Below, piece after piece: positions 35,494 through 45,458 of a stretch of 64,000 nucleotides of DNA. Origin of the DNA: Desulfosarcina alkanivorans. Its GTDB lineage: Bacteria; Desulfobacterota; Desulfobacteria; Desulfobacterales; Desulfosarcinaceae. A program made the position numbers and the translations under genes. The notes below the pieces were generated by a model, which saw only the letters and a list, made by a program, of their open reading frames with translations, did no database searches and was not told where the DNA came from. Each line of letters begins with the position of its first letter. Positions within the stretch are counted from its first letter, which is position 1. The DNA is taken from positions 434,001 through 498,000 of the forward strand of contig NZ_AP021874.1 in NCBI RefSeq assembly GCF_009688945.1. Reading direction: 5' to 3'.

Positions 35494-37443
35494 TCAGGCG
35501 CCGGTCGCCTTATCGCCCGTATCCGGACAGGCGCAGGCGTTCGCGTCCGGCACCTTGCGGTCTCCGGTCTTCCCCGGTTCAACGGCATCGTCGAAATCCA
35601 TGTGCATGGTGACATCGCTGCCGCCGCTGACGGTCGTTTGGGCGTTGGGATAGCGTTTTTTAAAGACGTGGAGCATGGCGGTGTTTTCGCGCAGGACCGT
35701 TGCGGAAAAGGATTTGAAATGATTCTCTTTGGCGATGCGTTCCAGGTCGGCCAGCAGGTGGGATGCGATGCCCATACCCTGAAAATCCTCACGAACGACA
35801 AAGGCGACTTCTGCCTGGGTTTCGCTTTCATCCGCATAGGATCCGATGGCGATGATTTCCTGGTGGCCGCCCCTGCGCACCAGGCCGATCATGGACATGT
35901 TTTTGCGGTAGTCCACGCTGGCCCATTGCTTCTGCACCACCTCGTGGGAGAAGAGCTTCATTTTATAGAAAAAGCGGAAATAAATCGTTTTTTCCTGGAG
36001 CGAGTAAAAGAAGTTGCGGTAGGCAAATTCGTCCGACGGCAACAGCGGACGGAACTCGACCGCTTTTCCGTTTTTCAGGGTCAGGCGGTTTTTGTAGCCC
36101 TCGATGAAAATCAGGTCGTCCTGGGAGGGGGGCAGCTGATCCGAAAAGATGTAGTGCCGGGTTTTGGCGACGTCGATGAGTTCTTCCCTGAATTTGGGGT
36201 GGGCGATCTGGGCCAGCTCCATGACCCGCTGATAGATGCTCCTGCCCTGAAGCTCGGCGATGCCGTATTCGGTGACCACGAAGTTCACATCCCCCCTGGT
36301 GGTGGCCACTCCGGCCCCTTCACTCAAATGGGGAACGATCCGGGACACCTTGCCGTTTTGTGCCGTGGAGGGCATGGCGATGATTGAAAAGCCGCCTTTG
36401 GACATGGCGCTGCCCCTCAGAAAATCCACCTGGTCGCCGATACCGCTGTAGAACAGATGGCCCATGGAGTCGGAGCACACCTGTCCGGTGAGATCCACCT
36501 CCAGTGCGGAGCTGATGGAGATCAGGTTGTCGTTTCGGGCAATGACGGTGGGGTCGTTGACGAAGGCCGATGAACGGAAGTAAAACATGGGGTTGTTGTC
36601 CACATATCGGTAGAGCTTTTCCGATCCCATGCACAGCGATGCCACCACCCGGCCGGGGAGCAGGGTCTTTTTGCGGTTGGTGATCACTTTTTTCTCTAAA
36701 AGCGGCAGGACACCGTCGGTGATCAGCTGTGTGTGGATGCCCAGATCGTTCTTGTTGGTCAGTTGCTGCAGGATGGCATAGGGAAGGTGGCCGAACCCGA
36801 TCTGAAGGGTCGCGCCGTCTTCCACCAGCTGGTTGACATAAAAACCGATGCGGCTGGCGATCTCAGAATTCTTGATGCTGGGCAGGGCTTCGACCAGCGG
36901 TTCCTCATACTCGACCAGGTAATCGATGTCATCGATATGGACGACACTGTCGCCCCAGGTCCTCGGCATGCGGGGGTTGACCTGGGCGATGACCATTCTG
37001 GCATTCTGCATGCCGGCGAGCGTGATGTCGATGGACACCCCGAGGCTGCAGTAGCCGTGCCTGTCAGGCGGACTGACCTGTATCAGGGCCACGTCCAGGC
37101 CGATACGCTGGTTGGCAAAGTATCGGGGGATCTGGGACAGATAGGTGGGGATGTAGTCGATCTTGCCTTCGAATGCCGCTTTTCTCATGGAGCTGCTGAT
37201 GAAAAACAGCTTCAGGGAGAATCGTTTCAGAAACCGGGGATTGTCCACATAGTCGGAAAATGTCCAGGACAGCATCTGGTAAACCATGATGTCCTGCATG
37301 CTCAGATCTTCAACCATGGTCCGGATCAGGTGCTGGGGTTCACCGCATCCGGTGCCGATGAACACCCGACTCCCATTTTTTATTTTGGCGATGGCGGTTT
37401 CAGCATCCATCAGCTTGTCCGGACATACGGTTTTCAGATCCAT
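35494..37443 (-). CDS. CoA-transferase (acetyl-CoA hydrolase/4-hydroxybutyrate type) fused to GNAT acetyltransferase
   Basis: 649 residues. Residues 1-440 form a family I CoA-transferase of the acetyl-CoA hydrolase/4-hydroxybutyrate CoA-transferase group: 'RVFIGTGCGEPQHLI', 'VSPPDRHGYCSLGVSIDITL', the catalytic Glu region 'VVTEYGIAELQGRS', and 'HPKFREELIDVA'. Residues 465-625 are a GNAT domain ('EVAFVVREDFQGMGIASHLLADLERIAKENHF' is the acetyl-CoA-binding motif A). The fusion could tie CoA-ester turnover to protein acetylation, or the GNAT may regulate the transferase; neither is shown by sequence. The last 25 residues are an Asp/Ala-rich tail. Convergent with the sucrose cluster. Confidence 0.9.
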   Translation of the reverse strand: MDLKTVCPDKLMDAETAIAKIKNGSRVFIGTGCGEPQHLIRTMVEDLSMQDIMVYQMLSWTFSDYVDNPRFLKRFSLKLFFISSSMRKAAFEGKIDYIPTYLSQIPRYFANQRIGLDVALIQVSPPDRHGYCSLGVSIDITLAGMQNARMVIAQVNPRMPRTWGDSVVHIDDIDYLVEYEEPLVEALPSIKNSEIASRIGFYVNQLVEDGATLQIGFGHLPYAILQQLTNKNDLGIHTQLITDGVLPLLEKKVITNRKKTLLPGRVVASLCMGSEKLYRYVDNNPMFYFRSSAFVNDPTVIARNDNLISISSALEVDLTGQVCSDSMGHLFYSGIGDQVDFLRGSAMSKGGFSIIAMPSTAQNGKVSRIVPHLSEGAGVATTRGDVNFVVTEYGIAELQGRSIYQRVMELAQIAHPKFREELIDVAKTRHYIFSDQLPPSQDDLIFIEGYKNRLTLKNGKAVEFRPLLPSDEFAYRNFFYSLQEKTIYFRFFYKMKLFSHEVVQKQWASVDYRKNMSMIGLVRRGGHQEIIAIGSYADESETQAEVAFVVREDFQGMGIASHLLADLERIAKENHFKSFSATVLRENTAMLHVFKKRYPNAQTTVSGGSDVTMHMDFDDAVEPGKTGDRKVPDANACACPDTGDKATGA

Positions 37444-37783
37444 CCTTTTCCTCCCCGATTTTTCTCAACCCATTAAACGGTAAGCGGAACCGATTTTCCA
37501 CAACCCTGATAAACGGAACGCTAAAGCATGCTATTCCATCGTAAAATCCTCCCATAGTCAAGCAGACAGTTCGGGCAGTGGAATTGCCGCTGAAGTCACC
37601 CGCAACTGTGTTTCGATGGCATAGGGCCAGCCACGGCGGTACGGCCCTTCTTTCCGGTTTTCCACGGCCCGGATCCCGGGCACGGTTTCCATAAAACTGT
37701 TGACAGGATCGGGGCGGGTTCATAATTTCAGACCTCTGATGTTTGAACCCATCGTTTTTCCATGGAAAGGCAGGAAGCGAATC
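37444..37783. other. Divergent intergenic region
   Basis: This 340-base region lies between the CoA-transferase fusion (minus) and the cupin (plus). No RNA gene or repeat was recognised, and no promoter with both elements in register. Confidence 0.4.
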
Positions 37784-38134
37784 GTGAAAGTCATACAATA
37801 TCGTCAGGAACCGGAAACCCGTTTTGACAACCAGATGGTCAAGGGCGTTGCCGGCCGGGTGGTCATCGGCAAGGCGGACGGCGCTCCCAACTTTTGCATG
37901 CGTGTCTTTGAACTGGACAAGGGCGGTTATACCCCGAAGCACCAGCATGACTGGGAACATGAGATTTTTTTCCATGCCGGTCAGGGGGAATTGTGGCAAA
38001 ATGGCAGCTGGGTTCCGGTGACGCCGGGCAGTGTGGCCTTTATACCCGGCAATGAGGAACACCAGATCAGGAATTCCGGTGACGACCGGCTGACTTTTGT
38101 CTGCCTGGTGCCATCCGGTGCGCCGGAATTGTAG
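37784..38134 (+). CDS. Small cupin-domain protein
   Basis: A single-domain cupin of 116 residues starting at GTG 37784, which has CAGGAAG upstream and is where family similarity begins. The metal-binding motif is '[21 protein letters not shown]' (His, His, Glu), and the second motif is '[17 protein letters not shown]' with the final His. It probably binds a metal; whether it is an enzyme or a binding protein is unknown. A Nudix gene begins one base after its stop codon, so the two are co-translated. Confidence 0.88.
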   Translation: MKVIQYRQEPETRFDNQMVKGVAGRVVIGKADGAPNFCMRVFELDKGGYTPKHQHDWEHEIFFHAGQGELWQNGSWVPVTPGSVAFIPGNEEHQIRNSGDDRLTFVCLVPSGAPEL

Positions 38135-38135
38135 C

Positions 38136-38591
38136 ATGGCCGAACCTTACCGGAACCCCTTGTCCACGGTGGACATCATTATCGAGGTGGAAGGCGGCAT
38201 CGTTCTTATTCAGCGAAAGAATCCGCCTTTCGGGTGGGCCATCCCCGGCGGTTTTCTGGACTGGGGGGAAACCGTGGAGGCCTGCGCTGTCCGTGAGGCA
38301 CGAGAGGAGACGGGGCTTGCGGTCCGGCTCGAGGATCTTTTATACGTTTATTCGAACCCGGATCGGGACCCGAGGCACCACACGATTACCACGGTGTTTG
38401 TGGCATCGGCCGACGGCCGGCCGGTGGCCGCGGACGATGCCAAAGATGCCGGCGTATTCACCGTCGGCCGTCTGCCTGCACCCCTGGCTTTCGACCACGG
38501 TCAGATCCTGAAAGACTATTTTCGCTATCGACGCGGCGAGGCGAAAAGGGATATCTTTCGCAGCCATTTCCGGCAGCCCGGCAGAGGTTGA
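38136..38591 (+). CDS. Nudix hydrolase
   Basis: The 151-residue Nudix protein has a full Nudix box, '[24 protein letters not shown]' (G-x5-E-x7-REUXEE-xG-U), near residue 40. It is preceded by '[20 protein letters not shown]'. The layout resembles ADP-ribose/NADH-type pyrophosphatases in archaea and deltaproteobacteria. Substrate is not decided by sequence. The ATG at 38136 immediately follows the cupin stop. Confidence 0.9.
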   Translation: MAEPYRNPLSTVDIIIEVEGGIVLIQRKNPPFGWAIPGGFLDWGETVEACAVREAREETGLAVRLEDLLYVYSNPDRDPRHHTITTVFVASADGRPVAADDAKDAGVFTVGRLPAPLAFDHGQILKDYFRYRRGEAKRDIFRSHFRQPGRG

Positions 38592-38645
38592 CCGGGCGTT
38601 CCCTGACTTGCGGCCGTTTGCGGTTCTTCTCATGCGGGAGGTGCC

Positions 38646-39329
38646 ATGAAACCACGCCCTGCATCCATCGGAAACCGACCTTTTGCCTCCCTGGGCAAGC
38701 GCCTGGACCTGATGAAGGTTCGCCTGCCCCAAGTCCATCTCCCCGAACCGCCATCACGGCCGCTGACCCCCGCTGAAGAAAAGGCCATGTTCAAAGCTGC
38801 CATGGCCGATGTCGCGCCCCTGGACCGAAGGGGACGGACCGCACCCCGGGTGCCGGCAGCCAAAGCGCCGACGCTTCCCGCTGAAGATCCCGATGCCGAC
38901 GCGAAACGTCGGCTCAAGCTGCTCGTGGAGACCGGTGAGGGCTTTGTGCTTACCCATACCGCTGAATATGTGCAAGGCGCCTGTTCGTGGGTTGCCCCCG
39001 AGGTGTTTCGCCGGTTGCATGGCGGGCATTTTTCCATCCAGGGCCATGTGGATCTGCACGGCATGGGGGTCGAAACCGCCAGGGCGGACTTTGATCGGTT
39101 CATGAAACGCTCGGTGGCATTGGGACGGCGGGCCGTGCTGGTCGTTCATGGCCGGGGGCGCTGCTCTCCGGGTCCGCCGGTACTCAAGCGAAACCTCTTC
39201 GATTGGCTGACACGGGGACACTGGAAACGCTGGGTCATTGCCTTTACCAGCGCCAGAGCCTGTGACGGGGGAACCGGGGCCACTTACGTGTTGCTGAGAA
39301 GTCACCCCCGATCCGGCAAGCGGGCTTGA
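38646..39329 (+). CDS. Smr-domain protein (putative endonuclease)
   Basis: The 227-residue protein has a disordered, basic N-terminal third and a C-terminal Smr domain: 'VDLHGMGVETARADFDRFM' (LDLHG motif) and 'VLVVHGRGRCSPGPPVLKRNL' (HGxG motif). Such proteins nick nucleic acids in recombination, or cleave mRNA in ribosome rescue (SmrB). It has GGGAGGTG just before the ATG. Follows the Nudix gene by 54 bp on the same strand. Confidence 0.88.
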   Translation: MKPRPASIGNRPFASLGKRLDLMKVRLPQVHLPEPPSRPLTPAEEKAMFKAAMADVAPLDRRGRTAPRVPAAKAPTLPAEDPDADAKRRLKLLVETGEGFVLTHTAEYVQGACSWVAPEVFRRLHGGHFSIQGHVDLHGMGVETARADFDRFMKRSVALGRRAVLVVHGRGRCSPGPPVLKRNLFDWLTRGHWKRWVIAFTSARACDGGTGATYVLLRSHPRSGKRA

Positions 39330-39403
39330 CGCCGATGGGGTCCGGCCGACCGACACCGGTCGTCGTGGCCTGCCGTTCCATGTCGTCTGGTGGTGAAAAG
39401 GGC

Positions 39404-39432
39404 TTGACTCGTATTGGCCAAAAACATACATA
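39404..39432 (+). promoter_or_regulatory. Predicted sigma-70 promoter of hutI
   Basis: TTGACT (39404-39409), 17 bases, TACATA (39427-39432) in the AT-rich segment ahead of hutI. A second TTGACA at 39448 has no well-spaced -10. Confidence 0.35.
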
Positions 39433-39520
39433 GTGTCCTGGCTGAACTTGACAATATAAAAATTACAATGAGTTATATGTATTTTAGGGCAACCTGAACG
39501 CCGTTGTCCCGAGGCCTGCG

Positions 39521-40789
39521 ATGAACTTTCCCGTTTTTCCCGAAACCGTTGACTCCCTGTGGCTGGATATGCGGCTGGCCACCATGGCCGGCCATACCCC
39601 ATACGGTTTGATGGCCGACAGTGCCATGGCCGTGGACGCCGGGCGCATCGTCTGGCTGGGGCCACAGGCCAGGCTTCCCGCGGATGCGGCGGCGAAAGCC
39701 CGGGCGGTGCACCACCTTGAAGGTGCCTGCGTCACGCCCGGGCTGATCGACTGCCACACTCACCTCGTTTATGCCGGCAGCCGGGCCGGGGAATTTGAAA
39801 TGCGGCTGAACGGTGCCTCCTATGAAGAAATCGCCCGTGCCGGCGGCGGTATTCTCAGCACGGTCAATGCGGTGCGAAACGCTTCGGAGGCGGACCTCTT
39901 CGATCAGTCCGCCCTGCGGTTGGCGGCCATGCAGGCGGAAGGCGTCACCACCGTGGAGATCAAGTCGGGCTACGGCCTGAATACGCCAACCGAATTGAAG
40001 ATGCTCCGGGTGGCCCGGCGACTGGACCAGGCATTCCCGACTTCCGTTACGGCGACTTTTCTGGGTGCCCATGCCCTTCCGCCGGAATACACGGGGCGGC
40101 CGGATGCCTATATCGATCTGGTGGTTGACGAGATGATGCCTGCTGTGGCCGCCGATGGCCTGGCCCAGGCGGTGGATGTCTTCTGCGAGCGGATTGCTTT
40201 CACCCCGGCCCAGACCGAACGGGTCCTGTCCGCGGCCCGACGGCTCAACCTCGGGGTTAAACTGCATGCCGAACAACTCAGTGACAGCAAGGGGGCCGCC
40301 ATGGCTGCCCGTTTCGGTGCCCTGAGCGCAGACCACCTTGAGTATTTAGACGCGGCCGGCGCAAAGGCCATGGCCGCGGCCGGCACCGTGGCGGTGCTGT
40401 TGCCCGGTGCTTTTTATTTTCTCAAGGAGACCCGGACGCCGCCGGTGGACCTGCTGCGCCGGCAAGGCGTCGCCATGGCCCTTGCCACGGATTGCAACCC
40501 CGGCACCAGTCCCACCACGTCACCATTGCTCATGATGAATATGGGCTGTGTCTGTTTTGGCCTTACACCGGCCGAGTCCCTGGCCGGCTTTACCCGCCAC
40601 GCTGCCCGTGCCCTGGGCCTCCGGGACCGGGGAACCCTCGAGGTCGGCAAACAGGCCGATTTTGTCGTCTGGAATGTCGATGAACCGGCTGAACTGGCTT
40701 ACCGCATGGGCGGCAATCCTTGCCGCATGACCGTCAAGGAGGGAGCGATTGTCCGTGTGTCGTCCGACGCCACGGCGGCCGGGCGGTGA
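39521..40789 (+). CDS. hutI: Imidazolonepropionase
   Basis: Metal-dependent amidohydrolase converting imidazolone-5-propionate to formiminoglutamate, the third step of histidine breakdown. The 422-residue protein has the metal motif '[34 protein letters not shown]', '[10 protein letters not shown]', '[10 protein letters not shown]', '[13 protein letters not shown]' and '[15 protein letters not shown]', all characteristic of HutI. No hutH, hutU or hutG is within the window, which is unusual. Complete and apparently functional. Confidence 0.95.
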   Translation: MNFPVFPETVDSLWLDMRLATMAGHTPYGLMADSAMAVDAGRIVWLGPQARLPADAAAKARAVHHLEGACVTPGLIDCHTHLVYAGSRAGEFEMRLNGASYEEIARAGGGILSTVNAVRNASEADLFDQSALRLAAMQAEGVTTVEIKSGYGLNTPTELKMLRVARRLDQAFPTSVTATFLGAHALPPEYTGRPDAYIDLVVDEMMPAVAADGLAQAVDVFCERIAFTPAQTERVLSAARRLNLGVKLHAEQLSDSKGAAMAARFGALSADHLEYLDAAGAKAMAAAGTVAVLLPGAFYFLKETRTPPVDLLRRQGVAMALATDCNPGTSPTTSPLLMMNMGCVCFGLTPAESLAGFTRHAARALGLRDRGTLEVGKQADFVVWNVDEPAELAYRMGGNPCRMTVKEGAIVRVSSDATAAGR

Positions 40790-40988
40790 GAAGAGCGCCA
40801 ACGGCCACCCGGTGCACCCCGGGGGCACGGGACAGGCATGCCGGTGATGGCATGACGGTCCCATGTGTGTTCGACCATGGGCGAGAGCACGATCGCAGGA
40901 CCGGTTTACACCGTTCAGCCCGCCGGCAGGGTGCAACGCCGCCCGGGTATCCTTTTCCATCAACCTGTACCACGGGACAGACATCAAC

Positions 40989-42446
40989 ATGCGGGAACTG
41001 ATTTCGATATACCTCACATTTACCGCCGTTCTGGTTGTTTACGGCGCGCAGGTCTGACCGTTTTTGGACGGCCTCGGGTATACAAAGGCCGTATTGATCT
41101 CATACGGACCCATTCTTGCCGTACTGCCGGTACGACTTTGGTTTTTCCACCGGTCGGATGCCCTGCTGTCGGAGGCCACACCGTCGCTCCAGCGGGTATT
41201 CCGTCAACCGTGGCTGGCATTTGCAGCCGATCTCACGGCCTGGACCGCAGCCGGAATCGTGATGGTTTTTATCTATTACGTTTTCTTCATCCCATACGCA
41301 TCGACCGGTATCAAGGTGTTGGCCGCCTGCCTGGCCTTCGGGATGTTCAGCGGCATGCTCGGCTACCTTTCCGTCGAACGCCGCATTGTCAATCAACTCA
41401 AGGGGCAGAAAACCTTTTCACTGCCCTCGGGAAAGCTGCTGACGGTAAGCAAGAAGATTTTTGTCCTGATCGTAACGGTGGTGGGAATGATGGCCCTTTC
41501 CATTTTACTGATGGTCCTCCTGGATGTTTACTACCTGATCGGCCAGGATCTTTCCCGCCCCGACATTTACTGGGGAATCTTCAAGGAGATCGCATTCGCC
41601 CTGTTTGTTCTGCTGGGGATTTCCCTTGTCATCGTCCGCCGCTACGCCGCCAACCTGACCGAAATCCTGGATGCCCAGCTGGCTGCCATGGACGAAATCA
41701 GCCGGGGCAATCTCGAAAAACAGGTGCCGATCCTTTCCAGTGACGAATTTGCCCGGGTGGCCGAAAAAACCAACCAGATGATGGTGGGCCTGCAGGAAAG
41801 GGATTTCTGCCGATCCAGCTTCGACCAGTATGTCTCTCCTGAAATCAGCCGTAAAATCCTCAACGACGCCATCGCCCCGTCAGGGGAAATGGTCGATGTG
41901 ACCATCCTGTTCTGCGATATGCGCAATTTTACCGGGTTTGCGGAACAGCGGAGCCCGCATTCGGTCGTTGAACTGATGAATCGCTATTTTACCGAGATGG
42001 AGGGGGTCATCAGCAAACATGGCGGCGTGGTGCTCCAGTTCATCGGTGACGAAATTGAGGCCGTATTCGGCGCGCCCGAATCCGACGACCGCCATCCCGA
42101 CCATGCCGTATCTGCCGCATGTGCCATGCGTGCAGCGCTTCGGTCACTCAATGCGGAACGCCGGGGCAGGGGAGAACCGGAGATTCGTCACGGTATCGGG
42201 ATTCACAGTGGGCATGTTCTGGCCGGCAACGTGGGCAGTTCGAAGCGCAAGACCTACAGCATGCTTGGCGATACCGTCAACCTGGCCTCAAGGCTCCAGG
42301 ACCTCAACAAGAAACTGGAGACGGAAATCCTGATCAGCGGGGAGACCCGCAAACGGCTGATCGAATCGAATGCGCGGCTGAAACCGATGGGACGGCATGC
42401 GGTCAAGGGGAAAATCGAAACCGTGGATGTTTTCGCGGTGGATTAA
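40989..42446 (+). CDS. Membrane class III adenylate/guanylate cyclase, in-frame TGA near the N-terminus
   Basis: The main frame (TTG 41064 to 42446, 460 residues) has four or five membrane helices, a HAMP-like segment ('AAMDEISRGNLEKQVPILSSDEF') and a class III cyclase domain. That domain has metal Asp in 'VDVTILFCDMRNFTGFAEQ', 'GGVVLQFIGDEIEAVFGAP' and 'YSMLGDTVNLASRLQ' with the transition-state Asn/Arg. Directly upstream and in the same frame lie ATG 40989 and 22 codons of hydrophobic sequence ('ISIYLTFTAVLVVYGAQV'), interrupted by TGA at 41055-41057. Either the TTG is the real start, or the gene carries a nonsense codon or sequencing error. It makes cAMP or cGMP; which is not clear. Confidence 0.82.
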
Positions 42447-42575
42447 CCCCTATTTATCCTCCCATTTCAAAAGAAAAATCAAAACCGTCATTTGAACCGC
42501 TGTTTTCTCGGCAGGAAAAAACGAACCGTTGCGGCCCGGGTAAAAGGCACTTCGGACTTAAAAAGGAGACGTTGC

Positions 42576-42983
42576 ATGACCATTCAGGCCCAAGTGAAAT
42601 GGATCGATAATCTGCAATTCGTGGCCCGGGCGGGCAAGGGGCCGTCGGTGGTGATCGACACACCGGAAAGCGGTGGCGGCGCCAGTCCCATGGCGCTTAT
42701 GCTCATGGGCATTGCCGGCTGCACGGCCGTCGACGTAATGACGATCTTAAAGAAAAAACGTCAGAAGGTTAACGGTTTCGAGGTCGATATCTCCGGGGAG
42801 CGCAGCGATGAATACCCGAGGCGCTACACCGCTATCGACATCACTTACGTGATTCATGGAACGGATATCAGCCCTGCCGGCGTGAGACAGGCAATCGACT
42901 TGTCGGAGAAAAAATACTGCGGCGCCATGGCCTCGATCAATGCCCGGATAACCCATTCGTACAGGATCGAACCGCCGGAATAA
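42576..42983 (+). CDS. OsmC family protein
   Basis: The 135-residue OsmC/Ohr-fold protein starts at the ATG 42576 behind AAGGAG. Motifs are 'SPMALMLMGIAGCTAVDVMTILKKKRQ' with the first reactive Cys, and 'KKYCGAMASINARITHSY' with the second. Members reduce organic hydroperoxides with a Cys pair. The 'SPMALMLMGIAGCT' form belongs to the OsmC-like (YhfA-type) branch, whose substrate is less certain. Confidence 0.9.
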   Translation: MTIQAQVKWIDNLQFVARAGKGPSVVIDTPESGGGASPMALMLMGIAGCTAVDVMTILKKKRQKVNGFEVDISGERSDEYPRRYTAIDITYVIHGTDISPAGVRQAIDLSEKKYCGAMASINARITHSYRIEPPE

Positions 42984-43131
42984 ATCCATGCGGAAACGGC
43001 CTTGTCTTTTCGTGCCCCTTTCTGCGGCGCTCCGGACGGTGGTGAATTGGAAAAATCTATTGTCTGGCGGCCATTTGTCGTGTAATGGTGCTGGCCTTGT
43101 CCAAGAAACCCATTAACCGAAGAGGAATGCA

Positions 43132-44703
43132 ATGATTACCCTGCTGGACTATGGGGCTGGAAATGTGCGCAGTGTGATTAACGCCGTCGAAAAGCTGGGC
43201 GAACGGGTCGTGGTCGCCGGAACCGGGCGGGACATCCTGAACGCAGAAAAGCTGCTTTTTCCAGGTGTTGGCAACTTCGGCAGCATGATGCAGATTTTGC
43301 GGCACAAGCGATTTGTCGACCCCTTGCTGGCATTTTTGAAGTCCGGACGGCCGTTTCTCGGCATCTGCGTGGGCATGCAGGCGCTGTTCGAGGGCAGTGA
43401 GGAATCTCCCGGAGAGAAGGGGCTGGGTTTTTTCCCCGGCCGGGTGAAACGCTTCGACGTTGATCGGGCTGTGCCGCATATCGGCTGGAACGGCATCAGC
43501 GTCAAGCAGCCCACCGACCTGTTTTTCGGTTTGGACGGTGACGAGAAATTCTACTTTGTCCACTCGTATCACGTGGTGGCCGATGATCCGGGTGTGGTGC
43601 TCACCACCACCGATTACGGGTACCCGTTTGTGAGCGCCGTCCAGAAGGGAAACCTGCAGGGGACCCAGTTTCATCCCGAGAAAAGTGGCGCTTCCGGATT
43701 GACGTTGCTGGAAAATTTCATCCGCAAGGATCGGGAGCTTGCCATTCCCGGCAAAAGCCCGTCGCAAACCCGCCTGGCCAAGCGCATCATCGCCTGCCTG
43801 GATGTTCGTGCCAACGAACAGGGGGATCTGGTGGTCACCAAGGGGGACCAGTACGATGTCCGGGAGGGGGGCAACGTACGCAACCTGGGCAAGCCCGTTG
43901 AGTTGGCCGGTCGCTACTTTGAAGAGGGCGCCGACGAGGTGACCTTCCTCAATATCACCGGGTTCCGGGATTTTCCATTGGAGGACATGCCCATGATGCG
44001 GGTGCTGGAAGAAACGTCCAGGAACGTTTTCGTACCGCTGACCATCGGCGGCGGCATCCGGGATTTTACCGACAAAAACGGCCGGACCTACACGGCACTG
44101 GAGGTGGCCGCCGCCTACTTCCGATCCGGAGCGGACAAGATCTCCGTCGGCAGCGATGCGGTGACCATTGCCGAAGCGTACCTGAGAGGTGGCCAAAAGA
44201 CCGGTCAGAGCGCCATCGAACAGATCTCCTGCGTGTACGGCAATCAGGCCGTCGTTATTTCCATCGATCCCCGGCGCGTGTATGTCGATTCGCCGGACCA
44301 GACCACGCATCCCACCGTCGAAACGACCATCCCCGGGCCCGGGGGGCAGCGATATTGCTGGTTTCAGTGCACTGTGAAAGGGGGGCGGGAAGGGCGGGAT
44401 ATGGATGCCGTGACGCTGGCACGAACCTGTGAGGAACTGGGCGCCGGTGAGATCCTGCTCAATTGCATCGACCGTGACGGTACCAACACAGGCTTTGACA
44501 TTGAACTGATCAACGCCGTGAAAGGGGCGGTCAGCATCCCTGTGATCGCTTCCAGCGGTGCCGGGTGCGAGGCCCATTTTGCCGAGGTGTTCGAACGGAC
44601 CGATGCCGAATCCGCACTGGCCGCCGGCATCTTTCACCGGCGCGAAGTGCCCATCGCCGCCGTCAAGGCATACCTGAAGGGGAAGGTGGAGGTTCGGCTG
44701 TAG
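43132..44703 (+). CDS. hisHF: Fused imidazole glycerol phosphate synthase HisHF, eukaryote-like
   Basis: Bifunctional 523-residue enzyme: glutamine amidotransferase (1-200) plus cyclase (215-523), making IGP and AICAR in histidine synthesis. Glutaminase motifs are 'LFPGVGNFGSM', 'GICVGMQALFEG' with nucleophile Cys79, and 'GTQFHPEKSG' with His181/Glu183. The cyclase begins 'RIIACLDVRANEQGDLVVTKGDQYDVRE' with catalytic Asp224. It continues with 'VTFLNITGFRDFPLEDMPMM', 'IDPRRVYVDSP' and 'ILLNCIDRDGTNTGFDIELI'. The extended insertions and wording match plant HISN4 and yeast HIS7 rather than separate bacterial HisF. No other his gene is adjacent. Complete, good ribosome-binding site (AGAGGAATGCA). 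Confidence 0.95.
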   Translation: MITLLDYGAGNVRSVINAVEKLGERVVVAGTGRDILNAEKLLFPGVGNFGSMMQILRHKRFVDPLLAFLKSGRPFLGICVGMQALFEGSEESPGEKGLGFFPGRVKRFDVDRAVPHIGWNGISVKQPTDLFFGLDGDEKFYFVHSYHVVADDPGVVLTTTDYGYPFVSAVQKGNLQGTQFHPEKSGASGLTLLENFIRKDRELAIPGKSPSQTRLAKRIIACLDVRANEQGDLVVTKGDQYDVREGGNVRNLGKPVELAGRYFEEGADEVTFLNITGFRDFPLEDMPMMRVLEETSRNVFVPLTIGGGIRDFTDKNGRTYTALEVAAAYFRSGADKISVGSDAVTIAEAYLRGGQKTGQSAIEQISCVYGNQAVVISIDPRRVYVDSPDQTTHPTVETTIPGPGGQRYCWFQCTVKGGREGRDMDAVTLARTCEELGAGEILLNCIDRDGTNTGFDIELINAVKGAVSIPVIASSGAGCEAHFAEVFERTDAESALAAGIFHRREVPIAAVKAYLKGKVEVRL

Positions 44704-44984
44704 CTGATTGGCCGGGGCCACCGCTTAACCGCATTTGGAACGATCACCTGTTTTTCGCGGGCGTGGCCTGCTGCTGCAATTGCCGGGAGATGGCCGGATG
44801 CCGGTTGATGTGGGCGCGCGGGCCATGTCTGAACAATCCATCCCCATCAGGGCTGCCAGATGCGGTGACCCTGGTCGGGTGAATTGGATGGGTCACGGGA
44901 CCGGTTGACAGGGCCAATGCTATCCGCCCTTTTTTTCCTGACGGATAAATACCAGCCCATCCTTGGTCCGCAACCCGCAACCCG

Positions 44985-45458
44985 CTATACCCTGCCCGTG
45001 TAACACCCCTCGTAATCCAGCGTGGTCAGGGGACCCCTCTTCCCATTGAAAACCGCGGCCACCACCTCTCCAATAAACAGGGAATGGTTGCCGGGCGCCA
45101 GGTGTCGGACGATGCGGCATTCCAGGCAGCCAATGCAATCGGACAGGATCGGACAACCGGTTACGCCATCGCTCCAGGCGATGGACTTGAATTTTTCCAC
45201 GGGATCCGGTCCCTTGAAGCGACCCAGAAGACCCTTTTGCTCCCGGGCGAGAATGTGCAGGGCAAACCGGCCGCTTTTTTCCAGCAGTTCGTGGGAATAG
45301 CGGTTGGGGTGGACGGCCGCCATGATTAACGGCGGATCAAACGACACCTGGCTGACCCAGGAAGCGATCATGCCGTTGATGGCCTCCTCAAACCGGGTGG
45401 TCAGGACGTAAATCCCGTAGGTCATGTGGGCCATGTCATTCATGAGATGCTCTCTCAT
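44985..45458 (-). CDS. Flavin reductase-like domain protein
   Basis: A 157-residue FMN-binding split-barrel protein of the flavin reductase/flavoredoxin group. Motifs are 'YVLTTRFEEAINGMIASWVSQVSFDPPLIMAAVHPNRYSHELL', 'GRFALHILAREQ' and 'ECRIVRHLAPGNHSLFIGEVV'. Likely moves electrons between NAD(P)H or Fe-S proteins and flavin. Starts at ATG 45458, or five codons in. Divergent from the PhnD-like gene. Confidence 0.88.
   Translation of the reverse strand: MREHLMNDMAHMTYGIYVLTTRFEEAINGMIASWVSQVSFDPPLIMAAVHPNRYSHELLEKSGRFALHILAREQKGLLGRFKGPDPVEKFKSIAWSDGVTGCPILSDCIGCLECRIVRHLAPGNHSLFIGEVVAAVFNGKRGPLTTLDYEGCYTGRV

Noticed and set aside
41055..41057. TGA in the cyclase gene as selenocysteine
   Set aside because: It lies next to a membrane segment, no redox motif surrounds it and the downstream sequence gives only a weak CCGT/ACGG hairpin, so recoding is not supported.
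43057..44721. 554-codon open frame on the minus strand
   Set aside because: It is antisense to hisHF, whose catalytic motifs are all intact; no protein family is recognisable in it.
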